In this document: positions 1-11,519 of the stretch, piece by piece | Position numbering within the stretch: position 1 is the first letter of the stretch | How the letters are laid out: the number at the start of each line of letters is the position of its first letter | Assembly: GCA_916048095.2 (NCBI GenBank) | Contig: OU696576.1 | Coordinates: forward strand, 4,569,664 to 4,633,663 | Source: Sacculina carcini | Lineage: Eukaryota > Arthropoda > Thecostraca > Sacculinidae | Length of the DNA stretch: 64,000 bases | Reading direction: 5' to 3' | Position numbers and translations under genes: made by a program | Notes under the pieces: model-generated | The model's input: the letters and a program-made list of their open reading frames with translations, nothing else | What the model was told of the DNA's origin: nothing | Database searches by the model: none

Positions 1-181
1 TGAATAACATAAACAAAACAAAACCACCACACTACTCATATCACTGAACATCAGTAAAGCTTTTGATAGGGTCCCACGTCAGACTCTCGCAAACAAAATA
101 CTAAACACCCCACTTCAGAACAACACAAATAGATGGCTGGTCAATTAACTCACTGGCAGATGCGCTTATGTGAGGTACAAC
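1..181 (+). mobile_element. LINE (Jockey/I-like) reverse transcriptase fragment, first part
   Basis: Translates as the middle of a non-LTR reverse transcriptase. The motif around the first catalytic Asp reads SKAFDRVP and is followed by the WLVN..LTGRCAYV stretch seen at 25030-25160 in the better copy of the same family. The reading is broken by a stop in the WL..L region. The coding strand is rich in A and C like the other copies. It is cut at 181 by a hAT-type insertion and resumes at 1766. It is a dead fragment; the 5' end lies outside the window. Confidence 0.85.
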
Positions 182-1765
182 TAGAGATGCGACCTAAAAA
201 AAAACCCTTTTTTTTGCCAAAAAAAACCGCGACCAAAAAAACACGTTTTTTTGTTTTTTTTGAAGAGTCATGCAAAGAATTCAAATTATGGAAATGATAT
301 ATTTGGCATGTTGAATGAATTATTTTTTATCAACACATGGGTTATTCATGCTATTAGTGACCCTATCAAATTGAATTATCATTAAATATGCACAATATAA
401 TTGTTATAATGTGTCTGAAAGCCCTAATATCAAAATTGCAATTGTTTGCACGGTACTGTGCGGCACTTCTATGTACAGTACAGTTTTGCATTCAATTATT
501 GAGTTAATCATTGTGTAAGAAAGCAGGGTTTGAGAACCGTTTTTATGCTTAAATCTGAAACTGTTTTAAAAAAACAACAGGTGGCATAATTTTTTATTAT
601 TTTTTACACATTAACTTTTTCGTGCCAGATATTAACTACGTTGGTTATAATAAGTTTCATCATTTCATTCAGCAGATCAATTATTTGCAAATATAAGAGT
701 ACAAACACTGCAAATATTTACACAAATACTACGAATATGCACACAAACTTAGTGTCCCTAATGAGACTACGAATAAAAGCGGGTCGCAGTGGCAACGGAC
801 CAGGAAAACAGACCAGAAAAACGGACAATATTTTCGTGTAGGAAAAAAAACAATTGAGGAAATATATTTGATGTACAAAAGGGTGTTTGAACACAAATAA
901 CTACATCAAAGAAACCATCATCCATAAAACCAGTTCTAAAAATAGGTTACTAATAAAAAACCAGTTAATTTGGTTCAACTTTCCTTGATCTGCCGCCAAT
1001 TTTCTTTGCAATCTCTACATCTACGAAAACAGTTTTTTCAAAAAAATATATTTTGAAAAAAACCATGGTTTAAAAGAACAGTTTAAATTAAGTGGTTTAA
1101 CCAGCCGCTTATACGTACCAGCAGGCTACTTGCTATACAAAAGGTATTTGAACGTACATCAATCAAATCTATCTTACATAGATACTGTTTTAGAAAACAT
1201 TGTTTCATTAAAAAGCGTCAGTTTAAATGAATGTTTGTCAAAAAAAACACTTGACCAACCAATTAGCTTGTCTTGTTCTGCTGCCAACATTTTCTGGACC
1301 TGTACATTAATAAAACAAATTTAAAACCAGTTTGAAAAACACAAATGCATTTTTTCATAAAAAACACGGTTTCTTTTAAAAAAACATGATTATTCAATGA
1401 ATTTGTTTTGTTATGCTGACAAATTATTTCAAATATCCACATAATTAAAACCATCTTCAAAAACATGGGTTTTCTCAATGAAAAAAGGCTAAACCACCGG
1501 ACCCGGATGCACTTTCAAACAGTCTCCTGAGGTATTTATTGATAAATATTCTTGTTTTTTATACTATTATCAAATTATCTTTGAAATAAGACACGTAAAG
1601 ATGTACAAAACATCAATTGAACTCATTTCTATGTACTAAAATCTAACATCCGATGACAATTGGGGCTAATTCTAAAGAAACCAAAAAAACAAAAAAAGAC
1701 CTAATAAAACATGTTTTTTTGCAAAAAAAAACGCAACAAAAAAAACGTTTTTTTTGGCATCACTA
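182..1765. mobile_element. hAT-type non-autonomous element, copy 1
   Basis: The element begins TAGAGATGCGACC and ends GGCATCACTA, so the tips are imperfect inverted repeats of the TAGNGATGC type. It is flanked by a perfect 8-bp TSD, GGTACAAC, at 174-181 and 1766-1773, which is the hAT length. Both ends carry A-runs and T-runs around AAACG/CGTTT. The 1584-bp interior is AT-rich and no reading frame resembles a transposase. Two relatives lie at 13212-13781 (truncated) and 19038-20573 (complete). It interrupts a LINE fragment, so it is younger than that LINE. Confidence 0.85.
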
Positions 1766-2106
1766 GGTACAACGGTCAACCATCCCACACACGCTACATA
1801 ACAAACGGAATCCTTCAGGGCTCCGTTTTAGCACCAGCACTTTTTACACAACATGCCAGCACCCACCACTCCATCAATTAAAATAGCATCACATGAAGAC
1901 GAAATCACAATCACAAGCACACACAGAAACGCCGACACAGCAGCGCACACACTACAACCATACATCAACACACTTCAACACTGGTTCACCACAAACAAAC
2001 TCAGCACTGCACCTTCCTTATCCAGAGCCACACTCATTACCAACTAGACATCCGAACACAACTACACACTACACACCACTATCAACAACACATAAACATA
2101 TACACA
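1766..2106 (+). mobile_element. LINE reverse transcriptase fragment, second part
   Basis: This continues the fragment at 1-181 after the hAT insertion; the first 8 bases are the duplicated target. The stretch reading LQGSVLAPALF is the reverse-transcriptase motif before the YADD box. The YADD region and the following part are present at the DNA level but frameshifted. Similarity to the family fades near 2106. Same strand and same A/C-rich composition as 20574-32437. Confidence 0.8.
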
Positions 2107-2940
2107 TACTTTTTATATTCCTGTGATGTGAATTTGCATGTATTGTACGTTGAGCTGCCCCGTGAATAACTGGGTCTCGATCTGCCTATGAGCGCGTATA
2201 GTGTATGTGCGTGTGCGTTTGCTTGTGTTATGTGTAACCTTAACCGGCACGAGGACAGTTGTGTAGCGCGAAGGGCGCTGTATGCGTGGCGGGATTTGAT
2301 CGTGTGGCATATATCGGAGTTGTGTTCGACTTTCTGGGTTGAGAGTGTATTTTGTGGACAGTGTCTTCCTTGTGCAGTATTGATTCCATTGTTATTCAAT
2401 ATATAAACGTTATTGCTTCATTACTGGCTTCTCTGGCTGCGGAATGGAGCGACAATTCCATAACTAATGCTACAATACTTTTTGAGTATTCGCGGTTGTG
2501 CTAGGATTGCATGGTTCATGAGCTTCAACTGTCACCTCACTGGCGACAAGAGTGGCATTTGGATGCACTAAAAATCGCAAATAGTTACCCTAATAAGTTG
2601 AGCTCAATGTATTGCTAAATTATCACCAATTTTAAATAATAAAGTAATAAAATTAATACACTGAAATCACACTAACATTAAACTTTGGGAGTTTCACGTT
2701 TTTGTTTCTACTCAATGTAATTTGAGCATTCGCGGGTGCGTTGAGATTGTGTGTTTCATATGCTTGTCTAGTTTGTTGAGTCTGTCGCACTGATGCCTGG
2801 TAGTGACATTAAAATCTACAATATAATTTGACAGATTCAAGAATGTTAATTTACTTAAATGTTCCGATGTCTAAATTGATTCTGCAGATAAAACATCATC
2901 TGATTATGCGGTAATTATAGTCAAGTGCTGTTGATCTAAC
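2107..2940. other. Unassigned stretch with a diverged internal duplication
   Basis: No convincing gene. 2123-2560 has the look of a decayed LTR: GC-richer, with a TATATAA near 2398 and a TGGCGACAAGAG stretch near 2548 that resembles a primer-binding region. No second LTR or TSD was found, so this is not claimed. The block 2483-2560 (TTGAGTATTCGCGG...) is repeated in diverged form at 2719-2806 (TTGAGCATTCGCGG...). Confidence 0.35.
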
Positions 2941-2942
2941 TA

Positions 2943-3005
2943 TACCATTTACAAGTCAATTTGGCAAAAGTGAAAATCAATTTGGTAATTCTTACAACTT
3001 GAGGT
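2943..3005 (+). repeat. Left terminal inverted repeat of the Tc1/mariner element
   Basis: Matches the reverse complement of 5199-5261 over 63 bp with about three mismatches. Preceded by TA. Confidence 0.88.
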
Positions 3006-3220
3006 GGTGAACGCATTGTATAAAAAAGTTTACATATGCATTGGTATTTAACGATCGATTAATACAATTTATAATTGTTCTTGTATTTCTGCATTAATCA
3101 GAATACAATATTTAACGCGTTCAATTAGTGTAGCAAGTGTAATAGTTTCTCGGTTGTTAGTGTTTTAGATTAATTTGTTAATTGTAATTGAATTCAAGAT
3201 TTGAAATTTAAAGTTGAGAT

Positions 3221-4093
3221 ATGAAATATAACAAAATAAGTGCGGCCGACAGAGCACGCGTGGTCAAGGCGCACAAAGAAGGGATAAATTGGAAGGATGT
3301 GGTCGACTCATTGGGAGTCAACACCAGCACAGCGTATAAGTGGTTGAGAAAATGAACAATTAAAGGAAACCCAAAAGCTGGCTCAAAGTCAATAACAAAT
3401 CCAGAAATGATTGACAGTATTTTGTCCACGATCAAGGAGAATCCGTCGATCACGTTGCGGGAGCTGAAAGACATGATCCAGGCAGAGTTCAATGTACAAG
3501 TGTGCATAAATATAATACTTAAGGATTAGAGACCCTGCACACACAAAATGAGCCGTGCAGAAGTAAAAGAAAGCAGAACAATGTACATAAAAAATTATTT
3601 CAAGGGCGTTTTCAGAAGGAAGGAGGCACGCAGATTTGAGACACGCAGGGGATCTTTCAAGACAGCAGATGCCAACACCTGGTTCAGGCAGCTGGTTGAC
3701 CAGTGTATAGCCGACGGTGTTTACAAGCCTACTTTTATATTTGACAACGCACCGGCACATTCCACCCTTGAGTCAGTCATTCAGCCAGATGAAGATGTCA
3801 GGCTGCTGAGGCTGGCACCGTATTCATACTTACTGAACCCGATTGAACTTCTGTTGAGCTCCTTTAAAGCATCTATCAAAAAAGAACTCCGCAGAGTCAT
3901 TCCAGAAATATCGGCTGCGAGGAAAGAACAAGCTGGCACAACCTTGGTTGAGATGCGAGCCAGGACTTTGGAACATGCGGCTCTCTCAGCCATGGATAAA
4001 TTTACTACGGAGAACATCATGGCATTCACCTCAAGAGTAGAAGTATATTATGGTGCAGCGGTCAGATGGGAAGACCTACATGAGATAGTCTGA
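3221..4093 (+). pseudogene. Tc1/mariner-superfamily transposase, broken
   Basis: One frame runs from ATG 3221 to TGA 4093 with two internal stops (3353-3355 and 3527-3529). The first 45 codons form a helix-turn-helix DNA-binding domain (DRARVVKAHKEG, then VNTSTAYKWL). The C-terminal half carries the second catalytic Asp in FIFDNAPAHS and the catalytic Glu in YLLNPIE, 33 residues apart. The region that should hold the first catalytic Asp has been lost in a deletion around 3530-3560. In the active family the protein cuts and rejoins the transposon ends. This copy cannot, because of the stops and the missing first Asp. The surrounding inverted repeats confirm it as the element's own gene. Confidence 0.85.
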
Positions 4094-5198
4094 TGTCTGA
4101 TCTTGCATTATATATAGTTATATGGTTACAAATGTGGAAATAGAATGCGTCTGTCTCAACCTTTACATCGTTCTTGTCTCTATGTTGATGAAATAATTAT
4201 TATGCTGTCAAGATTCATGTTGTTGTTGATCTGTTCTGATAATATACGAGTCCATGAATGAATGTTAGTTTAATGTTAATTGGTAAAGCAACTTGGTAAT
4301 TGATGAACAAATGCGTCTGTGACGTAAAACATTAATTCGCATTTTAAATATTTCTAAACATTCCGTGAATTACGCTGCTCCGGCCACTCAATTCAAACGA
4401 CATTTTCTCCATACATGGATCCCTCCATATCTCGCTGCGCCTGTATGAAGACATATTGCATATCACAATTTTATCAATTTTTTTATATATAAAATCAAGA
4501 GAAGCCGTGGGAATGTTAACATTTACACTTGGGAGATTCAGAAAAAATCCTTGCCGACGACAGGATAAATATTGTGGTTTCAGTGTCGTTTTCATGCGTA
4601 ATGTTAGCAGGTCGCAGAGCGAAGGTGTCTTAATGGGATGATACCATAGTGTGTGTACGCGTGCATATGACGCATTTCAAGCAGAGGAGGCTGCGTTTGA
4701 ATGAGGGATGCACCCAACGGTCGAACGCTGAAATGTTTCATGTTTCGGGGCATTTGGCGAGCGAGAACCGTGTTTGTGGGGTTGTGTTATGTCGTGACGT
4801 AGCGTCGTCGTATTCACGTGTTTATTGTGCATTTGTTTACATTTGTTTTTGTTGAATTCATTAAAACATTGCATATTGGGCTTGCGGTGGCAGGGTTGTG
4901 ACTGAAAACGAATTTCCCCTGCCAGCTACCTGAGCTTATATAAATTAATAACGGAAAATATTCTATAGTTTATTTTATTATTTATCTTGAATCGGAGCTA
5001 AGCACAATCACTAAAAATATCATATTGATGCAAATGTAATGGAATTCCTTATAAAAATGAATCCCTACATGGCAGCTTCTTAAATTATATATATTCTTAA
5101 ACATAAGAAAACATCAATTCATATCATTTGCATGAGAAATAAATTTGTTGCTAAAACACAAATAAACAAAATGATTATGTATTATCAATTAATCTAAT

Positions 5199-5261
5199 AC
5201 CTCAACTTCTAAGAATTACCAAATAGATTTTCACTTTTGCCAAATTGACTTGTAAATGGTA
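5199..5261 (-). repeat. Right terminal inverted repeat of the Tc1/mariner element
   Basis: Reverse complement of 2943-3005 with about three mismatches, followed by TA at 5262-5263. Confidence 0.88.
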
Positions 5262-5387
5262 TAGTTGCTCTAAGGTTGTTCGAAAAGTATAAAAACTAGT
5301 TTAATTTTATTGCACAAATGCACTTGTCTATATCAGTGGTATGTCTATACTACATTGTCTACATATTTGTCCGTATGTGATGATATG

Positions 5388-6815
5388 CAGTGGTTTCTGC
5401 GATAACTTTTTTTCTAACTTGCGATAACGATAAAACGAAAATTTTCCCAACCTGCGATAAACGATAAACGAATATTTTTCTCAAAACCCAACCTGCGATA
5501 AGCGATAGCGATAAACAGGTTAACTTGTGATAACAAAAGCGATAAACGACAAATACTTTATTCAGTTGAACTATTTAAAAAAACATACAAACTATTTTTC
5601 CACAGTGAAAATTAAACTAGACAAAAGCTGTCACTGGAACCAGTCTATGACCTGCACGTTCTTTCCCACATTAGTCTCTCTGACTCAGACTTTCCCTCCT
5701 TCCTCTCCCTCCTCAAGACATCATCCAGGAGTTGCATGTTTCCCTTGGTGAAGGCCAGCTTATCTAACCTGTCGCTGGTCATGCATGCACGCTTGGGCCT
5801 AAGGACATCACCAGCAGTGCTGAACATGCGCTCCACGGCAGCAGAGCTGGGCAAGGCCGTGCTGTACTTGATGAACAGCGAGACCACTTTTCCATGTACA
5901 TGCTGGGGCATTGCCCAGACTTCACCACTGCCACCTTATTCCTGCCCCAGGTATCTACCCCCTTCTTGAGCAGCTCCTCAATCTTGGGCCCACCCTCCTC
6001 TGTGACAATGGGGCTCTCCAGGAGGCAAATGGGTCGTCACTGGCTTCTTGAGGTTTTTCTGTCACAATGTACTGGTTCTGGTTGGAAGGGAGAGATCAGG
6101 TGTCACTTGCAGATGCAGAGAGCTGAAGCACCCCAAACATATTTCTACCAACTCCTCATAACCGAGAGGTTCACCAAAAGAGGTCAAGAGGAATATTTTT
6201 CTGCAGAAGTTGTGATATCAACATTGTCGCAAGGACGTTGCATAATGATGTACACCGCTGATCGCCCCCAAATTTACGCCCATCCCAAAATTTCACTCTG
6301 TATCCGCCACAGTCAGTGAACCTCTCCTCGATGTCTTCTTCAAGGGCAGAGGCCAAATGCTTCAACATGAAGGGGCCATGTTTGGGGTGGGTCAAGGCGC
6401 ATGGGAGAGAGCGGCACACACCCTCCTAACTCGAGAACTCCAGCGAGACTGGCGCACCGCAGCTGTGAATAGTTATGTAATTGGCCAGCTACACACACAC
6501 TTGGCATCTCTCATATGAGGTTTTTCAGGATTCACTTGCAAACCAGTGTTGATCCTTTTAGTCTCTACCCTATATATACTCTCAGCTAGAACTGGTCTGG
6601 AAACGTCCAGCGGGCTGTTGTGAATATTGTCGCCGTGCACATTTTTATAATTTACAGAATTATTTTGAACTTATCGTTTATCGATCCTCCTTTTTGGGAC
6701 TAGCGATACGTGAATGAGCGATAATTTTAGAAAAATTTGCGATAAACGATAAAAAGTTTGACATCAACGATAATTATCGTTTATCGCTCATTTATATCGC
6801 ACGCGGCAACCACTG
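5388..6815 (-). mobile_element. hAT transposon, internally deleted
   Basis: The tips are inverted, CAGTGGTTTC at the left and the complement of CAGTGGTTGC at the right. They are flanked by a perfect 8-bp TSD, ATGATATG (5380-5387 and 6816-6823). Both sub-terminal regions carry repeated GCGATAAACGATAA motifs in opposite orientation, probably transposase binding sites. The 1428-bp body keeps only the C-terminal end of a transposase on the minus strand (5645-5911), so it is a deletion derivative. Confidence 0.88.
5645..5911 (-). pseudogene. hAT transposase C-terminal dimerisation domain, fragment
   Basis: An 88-residue reading with the hallmark hAT C-terminal motif: SSAAVERMFSTAGDVL, then a basic RPKRACM stretch and the DRLDKLAFTKGN block. 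In complete hAT transposases this domain mediates dimer formation and lies at the very C-terminus. The N-terminal zinc finger and the catalytic core are missing. A second minus-strand reading (6171-6419) may include degraded transposase sequence but is not convincing. The tail after QLLDDVL is low-complexity and may not be native. Confidence 0.85.
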
Positions 6816-6848
6816 ATGATATGCACGCGCATGATGTGTAGCACCATA

Positions 6849-7436
6849 TGTTACCGCAGTATAATTTGTTTACAAATTTACACCGAAAAATAAATCGCGA
6901 TGCAGTACCAATATACTAACTTTATACTGAGGGAAATCCAACGGCAACGAGTACGGAGTGCAATTTCTTTGTGGTGGAGCAAATGGTGTATGTACTGGGG
7001 CTCGTATTATCAGCGGCCAATTCTGGTGGTTTTTGGAAAGCTCCCTTGGTTTCTTGGAGTTTATTTATGTTTGGTCCTCAGATTGTAGTTTGTGGTACTC
7101 CAGTGCGAAAGCAAAAAGAGGTGAGTCACTTTGTTTAATGTTGATGTTTGCTAATACTATTGTGCATATAAAATGGTTTTGTACGAATTGGTTTGGTCGT
7201 ATTCGTTAATTTTCGGATTGCTTGTTGGTGGAATTGTACTTGGTTTTGAGCTTTAGGTTTCATCTTTGCTATGTTTTGTGCATATATTTCACACTAGATT
7301 TACGTTTCGACCATACTACAATATATCGCGGATTGGCGGTGTTGTTTTATATGGGTGGTCGGACTAGTAACTCCTTCGCACTTGAGCACTGCGGCGCGCT
7401 GCGGCTTTGGACGTGCTGTGACGCGGTGTAGACACA
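6849..7436 (+). repeat. 5' LTR of the BEL/Pao element
   Basis: 588 bp, TGTT...CACA. Aligns along its whole length with 12386-12979. The preceding bases 6844-6848 are CCATA, matching the far-side TSD. Downstream, after four bases, is ATCTCTTTCGGC, which matches the tRNA-Phe-complementary motif of elements A and B at 10 of 12 positions. Confidence 0.9.
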
Positions 7437-7638
7437 GTAAATCTCTTTCGGCCAGCCGCTCGAGACGATCGCGGCTGTGGTGGAGTATGACGTCTACAGG
7501 AACTACACTTCGCCACACCGAATAGGTATTATATAGTCCTTCTGTAGCTCTGTTATATTTCCTATTGTTTGTCGATGCTTTCGGTCCCGTGGTTTCATTA
7601 ATTGTCGTTTTATGTGTCGTATATGATAATACCACACT

Positions 7639-9190
7639 ATGGATGAGGAAGATATGGCTGGGGGTGCCGCTAAATCGTGAGACGTAGACCCAGGTCACAG
7701 AACAAGAGCTGTGACAGAAAGGGGAGCGCAGTACAGGGCGGCCGTTTTCACCCATGAACTGAATGCCGCGGCCATTAGTCTTGGCAGACTATCAGACAGA
7801 GTTAACGTAGCAATAGCCGATGTCGTAGCTTTGGAAGAGGCTAAGGGGCTGCGCAACGAGGCATTAGCGAAAAATGACGCGCTGACTTCGGTATATCAGC
7901 GTGTAGCGGACGTGGACTTGGGCGCCGCGGTGTTGGACACCCGGCTTCACGACAAGGTAGTGAGCCGTTACGACAAAGCGTTGCGATATGTCAATATATG
8001 TCAATATAATTATATGTCAATATATACATCCTGGAGCAGCGGTTGGAGACGCAGTCGAACGCCTCGGGCCTGTCGAGCGCTTCCAGACGCCCCTTGCCGC
8101 CGGCACCGGATACGGCGTCTCCTGCTGAACGTGCAATCGAACGCCTTGCGAATGTTCTCACCCGTTCCAGTTCACGAAAACTACCAATGCCGGAACCAGA
8201 AGTTTTTGACGGCGACCGTTTTAAATTTGCTCTATGGCTCCAATCCTTTCAGGCGATGGTTGAAGAGCAGGTCGAGGACAAGGCGGACTGTCTTTTTATC
8301 TCAACAGATATCTTCGCGGTGAGCCCAAATAAATGGTACTTGGCCTCATTCCGCTGCGCAGATCGGAAGCATATTGTAAAGCAAAGAGTATGCCAATTCG
8401 TCGCTATGGCGATTCCTTCAACACAAATGACGCATACCGACAACGACTGTATTATTGGCCGAGGATCCCCCGCTCATGATGGCACAGGCCTACGGAAATT
8501 TGCTGATTTCCTAGAAAATTGTGCCCATGCATCAGCGCTACTTCCCGGGCTGAAAACACTGGACGATTCCCGTGAAAATCAACGTCTGTTGAAGAAACTA
8601 CCGACATATATTTCGGCCAAGTGGGAGTCCATGGTGGATGATCAGCGCGAAAGAATGGAGTACGCTGCGGACGCTGAGTATTGGTCAAGTGGACAACAGA
8701 CGGGAGTGCCAGGACACTTCTATCCCTGTTTTGCGGAATTCGCCAGTTTCATAAGGAAACAAGCACGGATCGCTGGCGATCCCATAACGTCGGCGAGTGC
8801 ACTGAAGGAGTCGTCGGATGGAGCAGGGAATCAACCAGTGAAACGAATGAGCGCCAACACTAAGAGTAGTCTATTTACTCATGCTGTAGAGGACGACACA
8901 AAGTCTCCAGGAATACCGGCCGAACGACACTGTCTTACAGGAGCGTCTGGTCGCACCGATGAAACAAAAATGTTTTGCGGCGTTTGCGACGCCAAATATC
9001 GCCGTGTTTTATGGGACACTCCACCCGTGGAAAGGGAGAAGTTGGTGAAAGAAAAAGGTTTGTGCTTTCGCTGCTTATGGCGTGGACATTTTGGGAGTGT
9101 GTCGCTCCAGAGTTCGATGTAGTATGTGCGGTGGTGGCCATGCAAGCGTCTTACATCACGATACAAGGCAGGACGGCGGCCAGACACAAG
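7639..9190 (+). pseudogene. BEL gag region, frameshifted
   Basis: ATG 7639 opens a frame with an early stop (7678-7680) that then reads to about 8030 and shifts frame. The next segment (8043 onward) carries the BEL gag signature LPMPEPEVFDGD. It loses frame around 8300-8480, recovers as GLRKFADFLENC and LDDSRENQRLLKKLP, and ends with a Cys/His knuckle split by a frameshift (CFRCLWRGHFG, then CSMCGGGHASVLHH). In intact elements this is the nucleocapsid-like part that packages element RNA. At least one nonsense and three frameshift lesions make it non-functional. The start is chosen because it is the first ATG in the gag frame after the LTR. Confidence 0.85.
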
Positions 9191-11519
9191 GCGATAAAAC
9201 ATCAAGTAACACTCCAGTGTCAAAGTCCGTGGTGATAAATGCATCAAGCATAGAAGCCGATGGTGAGTCGGTGACACACACTCTCATATTACCAGTATGG
9301 CTCCATTACGGCGGTAATATCGACAACCGGGTACTCACCTACGCGATCCTGGATGAGCAGTCAGACGCATCTTTCATATCCGAAGAGTGTCTGTAACGAC
9401 TGCTCGCTCCCAGCAGACCGGCGGCACTACGTATTTCGACAATCGTGGGCGACACTGTAGTAGCCACGAAGAAAGTGGACAATTTAATGGTCCGGCGCTA
9501 CAGTGAGAGCAAAACCATAAGGTTATCGGCCTTCTCGAGAGCGGAGATTCCCTCGAAGCGTAACCAGATTCCCCGCTGTCACACTAACGAACGTTGGGCA
9601 CATCTGGCAGAGCGTTTAAAAACAGCACATGCCGAATCAATACCGGTCGGGCTTCTCATCGGTACCGATTGTTCCGCTGCACTAAGGCCAGTCGAAGTTG
9701 TGACTGGAATGCCGACCGATCCTTACAGAATCAAAACTCATCTGGGCTGGGGAGTCGTGGGAAGAGTGGCGGCGGCGACACGATCGTTTGGTGATAACGA
9801 TTCGGTAAGCATAGGATGTTTGAGGACCGTTAAGCGACACAAGGAACTATTTGAGGTGCCGACCCTTGAAGACCGTGGCAAGGTGTTTTTATTCGAGGAT
9901 ACCAAATATATGGCTCTAATGGAGCGCGATGTGCAGCGACTGGAGGATGGTAGATTTGAAGCGCCCTTACCATTGAGAGATGAGAAGCCTGTCTTCCCCA
10001 ATAATCGAGCAGCTGTGCGAGGTCGTCTAATGCGACTAAAGAACCGTTTTATACGTGACGATCCTTATTGCCGAGCTTATCGAGACTCGATGGAAGGTCT
10101 GCTAGCAGGTGGTTTTGCACGCGAAGTGACTCCTGCCAAATTGACTGTGAATAGCCATTGGTACATACCTCACCACGGTATAAATCATGGCGCCGCAAAT
10201 AAAAAGTTTAGAGTTGTCTTCGATCGCAGCGCTATGTTGGGCGGTCACTCCCTCAATCAACACTTGATGCGAGGACCTGATTTAACCAGTAATCTGGTGG
10301 GCGTACTGCCAAGATTCCGCGAAGAGGTGATTGATATTGCCTGCGACATTGAGAAAATGTTTCATCAAGTCAGAGTCAAGCCTGAGTATCGTAGGATCCT
10401 CCGTTTTTTTGTGGTGGAAAAGCGAGAAGCTGAACGACGAGCCAGTAGACTACGAAATGACGGTGCACATTTTCGGCGCTTCATCATCCCCGAGTGTCGC
10501 CAATTCGGTTTTGAAAGCTACGGCATCAGCCGGGCGCGATGCGCACAACGCGGAACAGGTGGATTTCATATGTAGCAACTTCTACGTAGATGACGGTCTC
10601 AAGTCAGTGACCTCGGCGGAAGAAGCCATCAAACTGATTGACGACAGTAGGAAAATATGTGCGCATGCGGGATTTAAACTCTGCAAGTTTGTGTCGAATG
10701 ACGTGTCTGTGGTTGAAGCGCTCAAACAGGAAGCAACAACACCGGGCATGCTGAAACTCAATCGTAGTCACGAGGACTCTTATGTGCAATGTACACTCGG
10801 AGTACACTGGGACGTAGAGTTGGACAGCATACGTTTCGTCATCGACCAAAAGACTGTCCCCGAAACAAGAAGAGGGATTTTGTCATCAATATACTCAGTA
10901 TTTGATCCCCTTGGGATTGTGGCACCAGTCCTGTTGACGGGAAAGTGCATCATTCAGTGTCTCAGTCGCAGTGGCGTCGGCTGGGACGACATAGTTCCAC
11001 AAGAAACTACAACACATTGGGTCAGGTGGCGGAACAGTCTGGCATCCTTGGCTGACTGGAACATTCCCGCTGCTACAAACCTCCCAAATTCGGTGTAGCG
11101 GTTGTCAGAGAGTTCCACCATTTTCTGACGCCAGTACTGTGGGTTTCGGTCACTGTACGTATCTGAGAGGTGATCAATACGTCCGACGGCAATGGAAGCG
11201 CGTGCAATATCTGGCGGATGAGTTTTGGAACAGGTGGAGAAAGGGATATTTGCAAACGCTTAAGACTAGAAACAAGTGGCACAAACCCCGAAGAAATGTT
11301 TCAGTCGATGACATTGTCATCGTTTCGGAAAATGAAGCAACGCGGAACGCGTGGCAGTTGGTCAGAGTAGTAGAAACGTTCCTGGATTCACAGGGTCTGG
11401 TGGGTAGAGTGAAGTTGGTAATGGGAGATAAATGTTTGGACAGTGCTGGGAAGAGAATAAAAACTCAGACATATCTGGAGAGACCCGTCCATAGTTTGAT
11501 TTTCCTCGTCTCCGATTAG
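9191..11519 (+). pseudogene. BEL pol region: protease, reverse transcriptase and a C-terminal remnant
   Basis: The protease reads YAILDEQSDASFISEEC, typical of BEL elements, and is followed by a stop at 9394-9396. The frame then continues with VGLLIGTDCSAALRP and DPYRIKTHLGWGVVG. The reverse transcriptase has VNSHWYIPHH, DIEKMFHQVRV and, after a frameshift near 10400 in a T-run, FGASSSPS, the YVDD box in NFYVDDGLKS and VFDPLGIVAPVLLTGK. After about 11098 the sequence jumps to the extreme C-terminal domain (YVRRQWKRVQYLADEFW). RNase H and the zinc and catalytic parts of the integrase are therefore deleted. The protein would normally copy the RNA and insert the DNA; this copy cannot. Confidence 0.9.

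Larger units (their letters stand above)
2943..5261 (+). mobile_element. Tc1/mariner (IS630-type) transposon, inactive
   Basis: The ends are 63-bp inverted repeats (2943-3005 and 5199-5261) that differ at about three positions. The tips read TACCATTTACAAG and the element is flanked by TA on each side (2941-2942 and 5262-5263), the target of this superfamily. A broken transposase lies at 3221-4093. The 1.1 kb between the gene and the right repeat has no recognisable coding sequence and is longer than usual for the family. Part of it (about 4640-4925, GC-richer) may be a further insertion. Confidence 0.85.

Noticed and set aside
2123-2560. Solo LTR
   Set aside because: LTR-like composition only. 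No partner, no TSD and no sharp edge could be found.
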